Shown here: in pieces, positions 33,927 through 48,584 of the stretch
Position numbering within the stretch: position 1 is the first letter of the stretch
Layout: each line of letters begins with the position of its first letter
DNA from: Vitellaria paradoxa
Lineage: Eukaryota > Streptophyta > Magnoliopsida > Ericales > Sapotaceae
Reading direction: 5' to 3'
DNA length: 64,000 bases
Assembly: GCA_019916065.1 (NCBI GenBank)
Contig: CM034236.1
Coordinates: forward strand, 27,122,457-27,186,456
Notes under the pieces: generated by a model
Database searches by the model: none
What the model was told of the DNA's origin: nothing
Seen by the model: only the letters and a program-made list of their open reading frames with translations
Made by a program: the position numbers and the translations under genes

Positions 33927-35324
33927 TAAGAGAAAAAGAAGTCTCAATGTACAAAGGCTGGAATTAAGCAAAAACCAGAGTCAACACAAAAGAAGCATGA
34001 AGTTCCAGAGTCTGAAAGACAGAATGGTACAAAATTCAAAGTCAAACAAAACAAAGTAGAAGCGAAACATCATCAAAGACTCAAGTACCTTAAAAGGAAG
34101 AAGGCAAGCAACAACCAAGCTCATAAACCCTAGAAAAATAAAGAATCAGACGACCCATCAAATGAAGAATTAGTCGACCTTGGGATTATCTAAACCCCAG
34201 AAAAATAATTTGAGCCTTAATATCTTTCGTTTCTTTAACCCTTACCCAAGCCTACATTGCAATCCAAATAATAACCTCTCAGATTGAAACTAATAGCTTT
34301 GTTCACATACAATTATCAAAGGCAGTCAAAGCACTCCCCAAGATAGAAGGATAAATTCTTAAGACAACGGATGCATGCTCAAGTAAAAGACCTTGCAGAT
34401 GATTCTCGGTATATTTTACCTTAGTAGAAATAGGTTTTTGAGCTTGTACATTCTTCCTTTTTCTTCAAACCCTAAAACCAAGCCTACATTATAACCTAGA
34501 TTAAGGTTTTTTTTCAATTGGTAATTGTTACTTAGTTAGAGAGCTACCATAAGCTAAGGGAAACTTTTTCTTTCAAACCAGATATAAAACCTTGTCAATT
34601 GATATGGTTTATTAATCTAAAAGCTCCTAAAGCAAAGAAACCCTTGAGGGAATAGAAAACACACTCAGTGACTAGGTCTCTTGATAAAACTACAAACATG
34701 ATTTATACCTAATTGAACACTTCAATAGTAAGGTCAATCACAAAGAGAACATTTTTCATAAAGGTGCACAAGCAGTCAATTTGCCACACTAGTGAATCAC
34801 ACATTCTACGACACCCAATCATTCATTTCAAAATTAGATATCCAATACATTCCAGATTCTTTCATTCAAATTCATTCGTTATACATAACTCAATTTTTGA
34901 AAAACAATACACATTATTTCAATTGTATTCATTAATTGTACGCGGCTTTATTCACAAACCAAGACCACACATAGGCACATTCCCTAATTTTCAAACTCAT
35001 AAACATTTTCAAAATCAAACAGCTTAGGATCATGCACATGATAATGCACCTTTTATAGGCACCAAACAATGATTTTGACATCATCATAATTAAATTACAC
35101 AAAATAAACCATAAACACACCAACCCATGAGGTTGGCTCTCTTCTCATTGACATCCAATGTAAGGCACAGGATCACCAACAACCAAAAAATGAGGCATCC
35201 TTCACGAAATCAACTACAATGTATGGACTCAAACATCAAGCAAAGACCAAAGATCAAATACTAATTCAGGATACAGCTCCCGTCTAGAAGATAAGTGCAA
35301 AGGTATGAATTCATCATTACTATC
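33927..35324 (+). mobile_element. Tat/Ogre-like element, internal region continued
   Basis: Continues the DNA interrupted by the solo LTR. Non-coding, A-rich; no conserved retroelement domain seen. Confidence 0.5.
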
Positions 35325-36060
35325 ACCTGAATCTGTGTGTTAAACATAAGATTCAGGTGCTTGAGTTGAGTGTGAAATGCAAAACTTGGATGATTGGTTT
35401 GGAGAAAAGTCTCCTTTTTGAAGTCTTTTGTGAGACATAAACTTAGAAGTTAGTGCGTTACCTAAATCTGTGTGTTAGATACAGGATTTAGATGCCTGAG
35501 GCTAAGCGTGAAATGTAGAACTTAGTTGATTGGTTTGGAGATAAGTATCCTTTCTGAAGTCTTGTGTAACATAGACTTAGATACTAGTATGTTACTGAAT
35601 CTGTGTGTTAGACATAGGATTCAGATGCCTAAGGCTGAGCTTAAAACATAAAACTCAGATGACCAGTTTGGAGATAAGTCTACTTTCTGAAGTCTTGTGT
35701 GAGACACAGACTCAGAAGCTAGTATGTTACCTAAATCTATATGTTACACACAGGATTCAGATGCCTGAGCTTGAGCGTGAAACTCAAAACTCAGATGATC
35801 GGTTCAAAAAGGAAGTTTCCTTTCTGAAGTCAGGTGCTAAGCATATACTCATATGTTAGTTTGTTACCTAAATCAGCGTGTTAGACATGGGATTTAGATG
35901 CCTAATGATGAGCATGAAATACCAAACTCAAATGATTGGTTTTGAAATGAGGTTTTCTTTCTAAAAAGAGGTTTTAGGCATAAACTAAGATGTCGTTTTG
36001 CTACTTGCCTTTCTAAAAGTAGGTTCTAGGCATAGACTAAGATGTCATTTTGTTACCTAA
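35325..36060 (+). repeat. Tandem repeat, about 135-bp unit, five copies plus a partial
   Basis: Units begin ACCT(G/A)AATCTGTGTGTTA at 35325, 35460, 35594, 35729 and 35866. Each has AGATGCCT(G/A)AG, a 'GATTGGTTTGGAGA' block and 'TTTCTGAAGTCTTGTGTGA'. The last interval is longer because a ~53-bp piece (TTTCTAAAA.AGGTT to GATGTC.TTTTG) is doubled. Confidence 0.85.
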
Positions 36061-37690
36061 ATTTAGGGTTCGAATGATTGTGGTCGAGCGTGAGTTATGA
36101 AACTCAAAAGACTAGATAGAGCTAAGATCGGGAGTAAGGCTCCTTACCAGACTAGTTAGAGGGAGACTTATTCTTAGATTAGGTATAAGGCAATGACTTA
36201 TGAATTATGAGATAGAGTGAAGCTTCTCACTAGATTAGATAGAGCTAAGTTTGGGAGCAAGGCTCTTTATCAAATCAATTTGAGTGAGGCTTGTCTTAAG
36301 ACTAAGTGCAAAGCATTGAATCCTCTTCTGCACGAGAGTGCATCATAAGAGTGAGACTCCTTGGTTGGACCAAGACTCTTTCCCTTAAGATCATGTGCTA
36401 AGCACTAACACAATCTTAAGAGTGAAGCTCTGGATTAAAACTAAATAGAGCAAAGCCCCTTACCAGACTAGATAAAGTAAAGTTCAGGAGGGAAGCTCCT
36501 TATTAGACCAGTTAGAGCAAAGATTTCTAAGAAAATGAAAATCCTTCCCACACAAAAGTGCACCTAAGAGTGAGACTCCTTGATTGGGGTAAAACTCTTC
36601 TTTTGAGATCATGTGCGAGGTGTTGATCTAGACCACAGAGTGAAGCTCAGGAGCAAACCTTCTTTCCATTCCAAATCATAAAGTGAAACATGGGAGTAAA
36701 GCTCTTTACCTTTTTGAAGCATTGAGCAAAGCTCCTTACCTCAGAGTTTTATACTCCCTTTCTAAAGTCTTATGTTTGCTATAGGATTCAAAGTCAACCT
36801 CAAAGTTCATACTCTCATTCTAAAGTCTTGTGTCTACTATAGGACTCAAAGTCAACTTTTATACTCCCCTTCTAAAGTCTTGTTCTCACCATCATAAGAC
36901 TCAGAGTCCAGCCTTGGAGTTAGTACTCCCCTTTTGAAGTCCAGTCTTCACCTCAAAGTTTTTACTTCCTTTCTAAACTTTTGTGTTCATCACAAGACTC
37001 AAAGTTATCCTAGGATCTGTATTCTCTTTCAAAAATCTTATTGAGAGCGAGGCTCTCTTCTCATAATCCAATGCAAGGCAAAGGATTAGATATCAACTTA
37101 AGAGCTAGGTTTCATTCTCATAATCTAGTGTGGAGCATAAGATTATATCCTAATTCAAGAGTGAGGCTCTTCACATTAGCAAACTAAATGGAGTAAGGTT
37201 CCTTATCTGACTAAACTCGAGCGAGGCTTGGGAGCAAGGCTGCTTACCTTACATAACTAAACAAAGTAAGGCTTAGAGCTAGGCTTCTCACCTTATTAAA
37301 TTGGATAGATTGAGACTTAAATCTAGCGCTAGGCACAAGATCAATCACCCATCTAGGAGCAAGGCTCTTTTCCTCCAAACTAGTGCAAAGTATGTACCCA
37401 TGAGTGAAACTTATTTCTTCTAGACCAAATGCAAGGTAAATAATCATTTCTTAATATATTTTCTGACACTACTTTTCAGAGTCAAATGCAGAGGACAACT
37501 CATCTATCAATCTAGGAGTAAAACTCATTTTTCAAAACTCAAGTATGAGATACAGAAGCATCCCCACATTCAAAGAAGATAACTCCTATAACTGTTCAAG
37601 TGCAAAGCATCAACCAAGATACAAGGTTGTTTCTTTCTTTAATTCAACACAAAGGTTGTCTCCATTTCGTTTTCTACCTTAGACAAGCTA
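36061..37690 (+). repeat. Degenerate short tandem repeats in the element's 3' region
   Basis: Many copies of a theme like GGAGCAAGGCTCCTTACCAG followed by ACTAGATAGAG occur at 36100-37440. A second theme, TTTCTAAAGTCTTGTGT followed by ACTCAAAGTCAAC (about 65-70 bp period), occurs at 36730-37010. Unit length and order vary. Confidence 0.65.
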
Positions 37691-37713
37691 AGGCAAAAAA
37701 AAAAGGTAGCTAT
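37691..37713 (+). other. Polypurine tract before the 3' LTR of the Tat/Ogre-like element
   Basis: AGGCAAAAAAAAAAGGTAG lies directly before the LTR start at 37714. Confidence 0.5.
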
Positions 37714-38404
37714 TGACACCCTAATTTTGCCCTCTCACTTAATATGTATAGTATTTAATGCTTTTAGTTGAATGGTGCTCTACTAATTAAGTTTTCAATC
37801 GTAGGATATGTTAAAGTGCCAGAATTTGCCAAAAAATAAACAATCAATAAAATGTCAATTGCACCCTTGGAGCTGGGGAGAAGCCAAACTGAAGACCAGA
37901 TCAAGGAAAAAGGCCACCAAACTAGACAAATATATCCAAGATATCAAACTAAAGATCTTTACATCAACATAAGAGCTAAAATCCAGAATCAAAGTTCAAT
38001 TAGTTCAAAAGTAAAGAACGGCCTCTACCAATGCACCCGAAGTCCAATATCAACTGAAATATCCAGATCAAGCTAGAAATAGACAATAAGATACATAACA
38101 TCTCGAGACATTTCAGAGATCATAGAACACAGGTTAGAATAGCCAAAATGCCCTTCCAGAGGTCATTTAGGCTCCGCCAACAAAATAACTCCTACCCATA
38201 AAAAAGAAACTGTCAACATATTAGACAAAATTTAAGACCTCAAACAAAGTTAGAAGGCCTTCAAATTGCACAAAAATGTTAGGGTTTCAACCCCCAAGGT
38301 AACGGCATCGCTAGGTCTGACCAAGTCAAACCTAAGGAGGTCCTTTCACTAATTCGTTTACAAAAATTGTTAATTTTTTATAAATTCATAAAAGTGTCTC
38401 AGAG
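37714..38404 (+). mobile_element. 3' LTR of the Tat/Ogre-like element, first part
   Basis: Starts TGACACCCTAATTTTGCCCT, the start typical of Tat/Ogre-type plant LTRs. It is interrupted at 38404 by a 24.7-kb insertion flanked by CAGAG and resumes at 63079. Confidence 0.7.
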
Positions 38405-40290
38405 TGTCACGCCCCGGATCTCGTGACTCGAGGGGTGAGTGATAAACACACACAACATGCATTAACATAACCAACCCATAATTAGAGCAACGCAACGTAA
38501 ACCAGTGAGCCCGAGACATAGATAAGATAACATATATTTAACCTTGGCTAAAGTCAAGTCACAAACTTCCAGCAATCCTCTCATTAATACATAACTTATG
38601 CCTTAGGGCCCTTACAACCAAATCGGACAAGTCCTCAATGTACAATATTACAATTCCAAAAGAAATTTAAACTAAATAACCAAGAGCTTTGCTAAGCTTG
38701 GTAGGGCTCATGCACACCCTTCTAGTCCAACCCCATTAGCCCACCTGATTATCATGGCCTGTACCTGCATCAAATTCTGTAGGGACGTGAGCACGGATCC
38801 ACTTGTGCCCATGATGTCTCAAACAAACATATATGATATGTATTCCAAATGTGCGTACTATTCATGGTGCATCTAGTTATCTCAATATGTTCTAGTGCCA
38901 TAACAATTTATCAACATAACTACATAACCGACATAGAATATATATATATATATATTTACACAAAAAATTCATAAGAAGGATTAAGTTTCCAATTTATATT
39001 TAATCTTTGAAATTCCATACATGGTTCATATCACATTTCAATTATCTCTTTGATGTTCAAGCATAGCCGATCACATAACCATATTTACAATATTTATCTT
39101 TATTCAATAACATCATAGTGTAGCATTCAAGTCCAATTATTCTCCATTATTAAATTTCCCAACTTTGTATCCAATCATATTCCACATCACATTATCACAT
39201 ATTCAACACTCAATCGCATATCCACATCCTCATTATATTTGTTCATATTTCAATCATGAAATCACATCCATAATACCATCATTTCATTAATCAATCACAT
39301 AGCCATAACCACACAATCCTCGGGGGTTGGGTGCATACACATTATCGTCTTTTATGGGCCAATACCCAACGGAAACGATCAACCGACGTCGTCATTTAGG
39401 ATCGCCGTCTAAGGCCACGAGGAGCCAGAACACACACAATGTTGTGGGCTACTGACCCATTGGCATTGACACCAAACCCTGCGCAGGTTTTGGGTCTTTC
39501 AACTCGAGGGTAATCTCGCGACCCTTCCTATTTTCGCACCCCACCACAGCCCCCGGCACACAAACAATCATTCATCACATTCAATACTATTCCATCACAA
39601 TTCCCATTCATCACCATAAACTTTCCAACACACATAACCACATTCCATTTCATCATGGAACTTAACACATTTCATCTCTACATTTCATTTAACCAAAGCC
39701 TCATTTAATTTCCATCACTTATTAACAAAAGTTCACATTTCAATTTCTTACAATCATATATTCACTATTCGGTTCATCCCAAGATTTACCACATATCAAC
39801 ATTTACCAACCTTATTAAACATTTAACATTTATCAACATATACTATCCAACACCCATGTCAATGTTACGGTTCATTCCATAGCTCATTACATATCACATT
39901 GATCAAACCATATTAAGCATTCCACATTTACCAAAATTATAAAACCTATGTCTCTTTGTCAAGTTACCCTTTCACTTAATCAATCACAAGTTCATATACC
40001 TCAACATTTAGTTTACATCAAGACATATTCACAATCCTATTCGATTAAGACTCATACTTCAAGTAATCTTTCAAGTCATGCAATTCAAGGTGACTTTCAT
40101 TTGCCCTTTCAAGTTAAATCCCATAAGCTTAAGTTAAACACTCCTTAATCACTTTTAAAAGCTCATTTCCCTCTTAAAAATCCATGCAATTAATCAATTA
40201 AAAGTTTCATATAAAAACAAATTACCAACACTTTTATAAGTCTAAGGTAGGAGGTCAAACTAAGCAAAGTCAAGGAAAGTGATCTAGTCT

Positions 40291-40327
40291 CTATGGGCAC
40301 CCCGCATAAGTTCACGGGTGCCCCTCT
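40291..40327. repeat. GGGCACCCC minisatellite in the split LARD LTR (short allele)
   Basis: About two units (ATGGGCACCCCGCATAAG, then ACGGGTGCCCCT). The same spot has about five units at 61940-62054 and more at 42340-42460. Confidence 0.7.
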
Positions 40328-40488
40328 GTTATCCAGAATGTTACTCTACTCCAGTTCAAGCTCTAAGTCATGTTTTTAGGTTCCAAACTTTACCGAATCC
40401 AATCTCTAACCTAATATCTCATTTTCTTGGGTTGTCTAGGACCTAGAAGACTCTGAAAAGTCCATCAAAACCAATTTTAATCCATCCA

Positions 40489-43480
40489 TGTCATGCCCCG
40501 GATCTCGTGACCCGAGGGGTGAGTGATAAACACACACGACATGCATTAACATAACCAATCCATAATCAGAGCAACGCAACGTAAGCCAGTGAGCCCAAGA
40601 CATAAATAAGATAACATAAATCTAACCTTAACTATAATCAAGTCACAACTTTCAACAATCTTCTCATTAATACATAACTTAGGCCTTAGGGCCCTTACAA
40701 CCAAATCGAACAAGTCCTCAATGTCCAACATTACAATTCTAAAAGAAATTTAAACTAAATAACCAAGAGCTTTGCTAAGCTTGGTAGGGCTCATGCACAG
40801 TCTTCTAGTCCAACCCCATTAGCCCACCTGATAACCATGGCCTGTACTTGTATCAAATTCTGTAGGGACGCGAGCACGGATCCACTTGTGCCCACGACAT
40901 CTCAAACAAACATATATGATATGTATTCCAAACGTGCATACTATTCATGGTGCATCTAGTTATCTTAACATGTTCTAGAGCCACAACAATTTATCAACAT
41001 AACTATATAACCGATTTAGAATATATAAATTTTTACACAACAATATCATAAGAAGGATTCAATTCCAACTTATACTTAATCTTTGAAATTCCATATGTGT
41101 GTTCATATCACTTTTCAATTATCTCTTTAATGTTTAAGCATAGCCGGCCACATAACCATACTTACAATATTTATCTTTATTCAATAACATCACAGTGTAG
41201 CATTCCATTCCAATTATTTTCCATTATTAAATTTCTCAACTTTGTATCCAATCATATTCCATATCACATTATCAGATATTCAACACTCAATCACATATCC
41301 ACATCCTCGTTACATTTGTTCATATTTCAATCATGAAATCACATCCACAATACCACTTTCCATCAATCCATCACACAATCATAGTTACACAAATCATCAG
41401 GGTTGGGTGTATACACAACACCGTCTTTTATAGGTTCAGACCCAACGGAAACGGAAAACCGAACACCATTGTTTAGGATCATAATCCAAGGTCACGGGTA
41501 ACCCATACACTCACAATGTTGTGGGCTACTAACCCACTGGCATTGACACCAAACCCTGCGCAGGTTCCGGGACTCTCAACCCGAGGGTAATCTCAAACCC
41601 TTCCTGTTTACCACACCCCACCACAGCTCCCGTCACACACAACCAATCGTTCATCACATTCAATACTCATCAATCACAATTTACATTCATCATGTCACTT
41701 TCCAATACACACAACCACATTCCATTTCATCATGTAGCACAACTCATTTCATCTCTTCATTTTATTTAATCCAAGCCTCATTTAATTTCCATCATTTGTT
41801 AACAAAAGTTTACTTTTCAATTCATCCCAAGATTCATCACATATCAACATTGATTAACCTTATTAAACATTTAACATTATTCAATATATACACCATTCAA
41901 CACACTTATCAATGTTACGGTTCATTCCATAGCTTATTACATATCGCATTGATCAAACCATATTAAGCACTCCACATTTACCAAAATTATAAACATATGT
42001 CTTTTTGTCAAGTTACCCTTTCACTTAATCAATCACAAGTTCATATACCTCAACATTTAGTTTACATCAAGACATATTCACAATTCTATTTGATTAAGAC
42101 CCTTATCTCAAAGTAGGCTTCCAATTCATTTCATTCATGGTAGCAAGCATTTCCCCTTTATAAGCTTAATCCCATAGGTTTAAGATAATCAATCCTTAAT
42201 CACTTTTTGAAAGCTCATTTCCATTTTTAAATCCATACAATTAATCAAATACAAGTCTCACATACAAACATATTACCAACCCTTTCATAATCCTAAAGTA
42301 GGAAGTCAAGTTAAGAAAAATCAGGAAAAGTGTTCTGGTCTAGGTGGGCGCCCCACCAAAAGTTCATGGGCGCCCTTGAAGGGTCATGGGCACCCCACAT
42401 AAGATCATGGGCACCCCCCAAGGGTCATGGGTGCCCCACCAAAACCCACGGTCGCCCCTCTGTTATCCAGAATGTTACTCTGCTCTGGTTCAAGTTCTAG
42501 GTCATGTTTTTGGGTTCCAAACTTTGCCCAATCCAATATCTAACCTAATACCTTATTTTCTTGGGTTGTCTAGGACCTAGAAGACTCCAAAAAGTCCATC
42601 AAAACAAATTTTAATCCATCCATTTCTTCCATACAAAAAAATTGATTCAACCCATACATGTTTATACACACAACCATTCATCTACACAAACCCTACTTCC
42701 AAGGTTTCCAAATCTTAAATAAATCTTATAGAAGTATTTACTAGATCAAATACGTCTCATATATGTCAAAATGAGACTAGAAATCCCTACCTCAAGTGGT
42801 AAGAAGATAGATCAACAAGAGGGTGTCTTGAGCTTCCAAACCCTCAAACTTTGATGAGGTCAATCTCCTCCCTCCTTGATCAAAACTACAAAAACATTAC
42901 ATAGGGAGGTTTCTTAAGGTTCTAATTACAACTTTGCAAAAGGAATTTGAATTCTATGAAGGTTTGGAAGACCTACCTTTGAAATCCCTACCCGGTTCCT
43001 TCTTTGTTCTCCTTTGCTCTTCCTTTGCTTCTCCACTGATTTCCTCTCCTCCAGGCTACTTCTCTCTCGCTCTCTCTTGCATCACATCAACCATATATAT
43101 ATATAATATCAATATTTTAATCCCCAAATAGTGTCTTCCAGATATTTCCGTCCCCCTAGCCCTAATATAGGTGTATAAGGGTGAGGGGCCGGCTGGAAAA
43201 TGCAGAGGACCCCTACTATTGATTTTCTGCACAAGTGGGGTGCCCCCCAAAAACCACAGGCACCCATCCTAGAGCCATGGGTGCCCCTCATAAACCACGG
43301 GCACCCCTCAGCGTGCTCCCGAGTCAAAATGTTGACTTTTGAGCTATTTTGCCAATTTCTTCCAAAATTCACACCCCAAACTCATCTTTAATGACTAAAC
43401 TTACTTAATTAACATACTAACATGCCCAAAACATGTTAAAACCATCAAATTATTTTAACATGAAAATTCAGGGTATTACA
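40489..43480 (-). mobile_element. Solo LTR of the same family, target duplication ATCCA
   Basis: Starts TGTCATGCCCCGGATCTCGT and ends CAGGGTATTACA. ATCCA flanks it (40484-40488 and 43481-43485). The host LTR sequence resumes exactly (ATCCATTTCTTCCATAC), as shown by the uninterrupted homologue near 62213 and by its own copy near 42616. No internal region remains. Confidence 0.9.
42340..42460. repeat. GGGCGCCCC minisatellite in the solo LTR
   Basis: About five to six units of the form TCATGGGCGCCCC plus a linker of AAGATC or AAGGG type. Confidence 0.75.
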
Positions 43481-44347
43481 ATCCATTTCTTCCATACAAA
43501 AATTTTGGTTCAACCTATAGATATACATATACACATCCATTCATCCACACAAATTCCACCTCCACGGTTTTCAAATCTTAAATAAATTTCATAGAAGCAT
43601 TTACTAGATCAATTACATCTCATATATGCTAAAATAAGACTAGAAATCCCTACCTCAAGTGGTAAGAAGATAGATCAACAAGAAGGTGTCTTGAGCTTCT
43701 AGACCCTCAAACTTTGATGAGGTCAATCTCCTTCCTCCTTGATCAAAACTACAAACAAATTACATAAGGGGGTTTCTTAAGGTTCTAATCACAATCTTGC
43801 AAAAGGAATTTGGGTTTCATGAAGGGTAGAAGGACCTACCTTGAAATCCCCACCCGGTTCCTTCTTTGTTCTCCTTTGCTCTTCCTTTGCTTCTCCACCG
43901 ATTTCCTCTCCTCCAAGCTACTTCTCTCTCTCTCTCTCTCTCTTGCATCAAATCAACAATCAATATATATAATATCAATATTTTAAGTCCCTCAACAGTA
44001 ATCTTCAGGTTTCCTATCACCCCTAGCTAGGTATAGGTGTTAATAGGGTAAGGCTCGACTGGAAAATGCAGAGGACACCCTACTGTTGACTGTCTGTACA
44101 AGTGGGGCATCCCTCATGGACCACGGGCGCCCATCCTAGAGCCATGGGTGCCCCTCATAACCTCGGGCGCCCCTCAGCATGCTCCTGAGTCAAAATGTTG
44201 ACTTTTGAGCTATTTTGCCAATTTCTTCCAAAATTCACACCCCTAAGTCATCTTTAATGACTAATATAACTTAATTATCATACTAACATGCCCAAAACAT
44301 GTTAAAACCATCAAATTATATTAACATGAAAAATTCGGGGGATTATA

Positions 44348-47300
44348 TTCTCCCCCTTTCAAAAAAATTTCGTCCTCAAAATTTCATACCACAGTCATAT
44401 CCAAATTCCTAGGTAAATAGTCACAGATGTCTCTTCCATAACTTGTACTCATATCTTTAAGCAAATCCATTATTCTCTTGAAATTTCTTACACATGTGAA
44501 CTTTAAATTCTATTCATTAACCAATATTCAGATCACTTTACAAATTAATCATAACAGTTCAAAAACACTAATAACTATACCTTCACTGTGCATCTTTAAA
44601 CTCAGTAATTATTCTAATGGCTCCTCAAGTAATAGCAATCAAATTTTCAAATCCTTATCCTTCATCCCTTACTATATGGTTTCCCATAATACTCTATCCG
44701 ATCACCTTTCTTCCAAGTTTCTCCCCATGGGTCCAACATTGAAACATATGACCATAACACTTAATCCCTTTGTAACCGAAATTGGGGTCCGTCCAATCAA
44801 ACTATATCACAAACCAAATAGGTAACATCATGACTATACTAAACTTGGGGTTGAAGTTAACCTTGAAAATTTCCATAAACATCTCCTTTGTAATCAACTT
44901 CTTCGTAATCCTTCTTCTCTATTCAAACATCTCTTCTTTCCAAGTATTGTTTTCCATTTTAAGTTCTCCCTTACTTTATAGACTCACATTACTTTGTTGG
45001 TCCACCAAACTTTTAATCTAATGGAACTGCTTCTCTTTGAATAAAACTAAAATCCATAACATAATTAATCATGAGTAGGGAAATCATCAAATAAAGCTAA
45101 GTAGGCTGGTTATTCCATTCTGGAACCCCTTTTTAGTCCACACGTTCATCCTTTTCCCTATCTCCAATTGTAAATGGAACTTGCCTATTAATTTCTAACC
45201 TCATCATACTAAGCTCAATTAATTACGTCTATCCAAAGCCATTACTTTCCCTTAGCTCAATACTCCCACGTAGATACACATACCTTATAAACCAATTAGG
45301 AAGCTAACATTTTAACTGACCATATATTACATCATTACTATTGTAAATTTCAATTTAAACCATAGGCAATCCAATGGAGAAACTCCTTAACTCACTGTTT
45401 AATGCCATTCCCGGCAGTTCATTCACAAATATATACATGTCTATGTACCATATCCACTTTACCTCAACTTTGGTAAATACTCATCTTCTAATTAAGACAT
45501 CAACAATTGAACAACACATCAATCACTGAAGAACATTCACATTTTACAATTCATCTGAATAACAATCTAACACCCCACATCATTATTTCCATAAAGGTAC
45601 CAAGGCATTAGCCAGTTTGTAGCAAAACTCATAAATGTTATCCTGGAACTCTCTTTTCAACTCATCTTCTATTAATAGTGTTCAACCCTTAAATCATTCC
45701 TTTGAAACCTCAATAATTCTCTTAACTACATTTAGACATACCATATAGAGTCACCATCCATAAGACATCATATGTTAAGCTCTCAAGTTCAATTCAACCA
45801 AAACCCTTCTCTATTCTCAGTTCAAATTTCCCTCACATTTGCCACAATCTTCTTCATACATGTAAGTCTAGGATAAATTTCTTAATTCTACTAATACTCA
45901 AAGGAAATTCCCAGTATTATTGTACTCGAGTCAACTACAACAGAACATTTATTCCACCTCTAGTATGTGCCCAAATTAATTGTCTCAAAGTCTAACCAAT
46001 ATGATGAGTTTAGTACAACTGAGTCCTTTAAACCTTCTTCATACTTTCAACTATTCAACAAGATATCCCATTTCCAACTTTCTCTATTGTTCTCTACTTC
46101 ACAACTAAACTTCCATGTTATCTTCCATCCACCACGCAACAATTCATCTCATCAAGCAAAAGCCAACAACTAATAAATTTACCTTATCATTCAAAACATA
46201 CCCGGTTTAACCCACCAGTGGGTGCCATAAGCACACAAATCAGTCTCCCATATTTAATAAACTCCTTTTCTTGCATCAACCTTAGGCAAGTAGTCAATAA
46301 TCTCCTCTAAACACCTTCAGAATTTTGATAAATATCACTTTGTATATTATCTCACCATATCTCTTAATGCCATCATCACTTACCATGATCTCAATTGAAA
46401 CCAACTTCTAAACCTCTTTCTTCCCAAAGTTTATCTACTCACAGTGCACTTACTCATTCTCAACTCAGTTCACCCATTTGTAGCTATATCTCCATAATCA
46501 TGCATTTTCAAATAAAGATAGTCCCATGACTGGGATCCCGTATCCCCCTTTCCATAGTATAGTCGAGGCATATCCTCTATATCACCATGACACTAAAACC
46601 CAAACCACTTGGCCAATCAAGTTTTCACAACTAATACAAATCTATAAAATCAAATGACTTAATGCTCCAAAAGGTTAAGAATAACCAAACAAGTTCAATT
46701 TTTTAATTCACACATTACCATAACATGTTAGCATTTCAATTCAGACAACCAAATAGGTTCAAATTTTCAATTCATACATGTCCATTTCCCCACCCATTAG
46801 CATTTCTCAATTAAGGAATTCAAATCATAGTAGCCACATGTTGAGATACAATGGATCGAATTAGCCATTCAATAAATATTACCAACATTGAACCAAATTC
46901 AACACAATAGCCATTCCAAAGTTACAATAGTGCATTTTACCAACATCATTGAAATAGCAATGCCATCAAGTTTCAAGTAAACAACATAGGAATGAAAGAA
47001 TTTTCTTAATGCGATAACTTTAGCATAATTCGGTAACCAAAATTTCAGGTGGCCAAGCCAAATTCTTATCAACATAACAATTTAGAGAACTTTTAACTCA
47101 AAGAAATTTTCAACGTTTTAATGTGCAAGTAACAATCAAGAGTTTAATAAAACATGGATTCAATTATGATAAGTTCCTTTCAAAGTTTAGAATTTCTAGG
47201 ATTCACCCTACAATATATATAAATTGCAATAAGCAACATGGAGCATAACCTTCCTATATCATCTCTGAGTAACTCACCTTTGTGAAAATTTATGCCTCTA

Positions 47301-48579
47301 TTACCATTACCCTCATCCCAACTAGTCGTGACATCCCAAGCATTCACTTAAAGTTACTTAACCACTCTTTCACCTTACATAAACAAATACCTTTGGCATC
47401 CTTAGGTTCTAATGCATTCCAAATTGTTCTATTAGTTTACTTAACCACAACAAGACTTCAATGCAAAAATATCATAACTAACACTGAATTAGGCACAGGT
47501 ATCTTCCAATCTCCTCAATTGACATTGCCATCTAATCATTAGACATTATCACGTAACTCAATCTTCCCCATAACCTTCCATAATGCTAAAAGCAATCCAT
47601 TCTTCAAGTAAAAAAAATCATAAAATTTTATTCAACATATACCCTGTGCCATAAAATGTTCTCATTATCGTTAACCCACACATTTGTGCTTTGCCCCAAC
47701 TCATTTGAATCAATAAGTCCATTAACTAAGAAGCACTTGAGTAAGATAAAGGTGGTACCCCACCAAATCCACAAAACTTAAACATCACACACAATCTTGG
47801 CTATACTCAATTACTACACTAATCCCTCAAGGTCATTTGACCAAATATCACCTACCTCCAAACTTTGTCCCTTACAAACCAATTCAACATTTATTATTCT
47901 TGATGCCAAATGATTCAGTCAAAACATCAAACTCAATAAGCAACATGCTACCTTAAGTGACACCAAGTTTACCAACTTCAAATTCCACTTAAAACCCAAG
48001 CTTTTCACCATTCCTCTTAGCAAGAATCTCAAATGTCCCGATGTCCAATATTGTATTTTATAGAATCGTAGACTCACAATCATTTGATTTAATTTCCAAA
48101 CCTCCAAAACTTTATTGGTGCCATAGAATATGGCCTAACAGAAAAATAATAGCAACATCTATTATGGAATCTATGAAAGTCAAGTCAACCCTTAGGAGTT
48201 TACTCCCACTCATTCCCAAGTATCACATCCATAATTAACACCTCACTTACAAGATGACACTTAAACTCCTTTTTTATTTATTCTCCAATTGACCATGCGA
48301 ACGCAAAGTTTTTCCCCAATATGCCTAATATCATTTACTAAAAGGTTACCCCATCAAAATCTGAACTACAATATCATCAAACAACTGATTATCATCAACT
48401 CACTATAATGGTCATTTACCACTTATCATGTTGGTAACTCATCCATCTTAAGATTTTAAATTTTCTACCATTGCCATTTCTACGTCAAATTCATTCCATA
48501 ATCTCACAATTTCCACCGGTAAAAGGTAGCCTCAATAAATCCCAAAATCACAACCCTAGACTCTCTAAACCCCATAACA
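44348..48579 (-). mobile_element. Internal region of the LARD-like element, non-coding
   Basis: Next to the LTR the minus strand has the polypurine tract GAAAGGGGGAGAA, preceded by a stretch also present in the chromovirus (GACGAAATTTTT). The remaining 4.2 kb is AT-rich; the short open frames have no retroelement motifs. It continues at 59691-60055 beyond the nested chromovirus. Confidence 0.75.
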
Positions 48580-48584
48580 CTTAC

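Larger units (their letters stand above)
38405..44347 (-). repeat. 3' LTR of the LARD-like element, split by a solo LTR
   Basis: Starts TGTCACGCCCCGGATCTCGT and ends GGGGGATTATA, where other copies read GGTATTACA. The host parts are 38405-40488 and 43486-44347, together about 2.95 kb and collinear with 60056-63073. In the first ~220 bases I count six differences from that copy by eye, all transitions. Confidence 0.9.

Noticed and set aside
39948..40148. Same small frame present at 39948 and 61596
   Set aside because: It is conserved only because both are copies of the same LTR; composition is that of non-coding LTR DNA.
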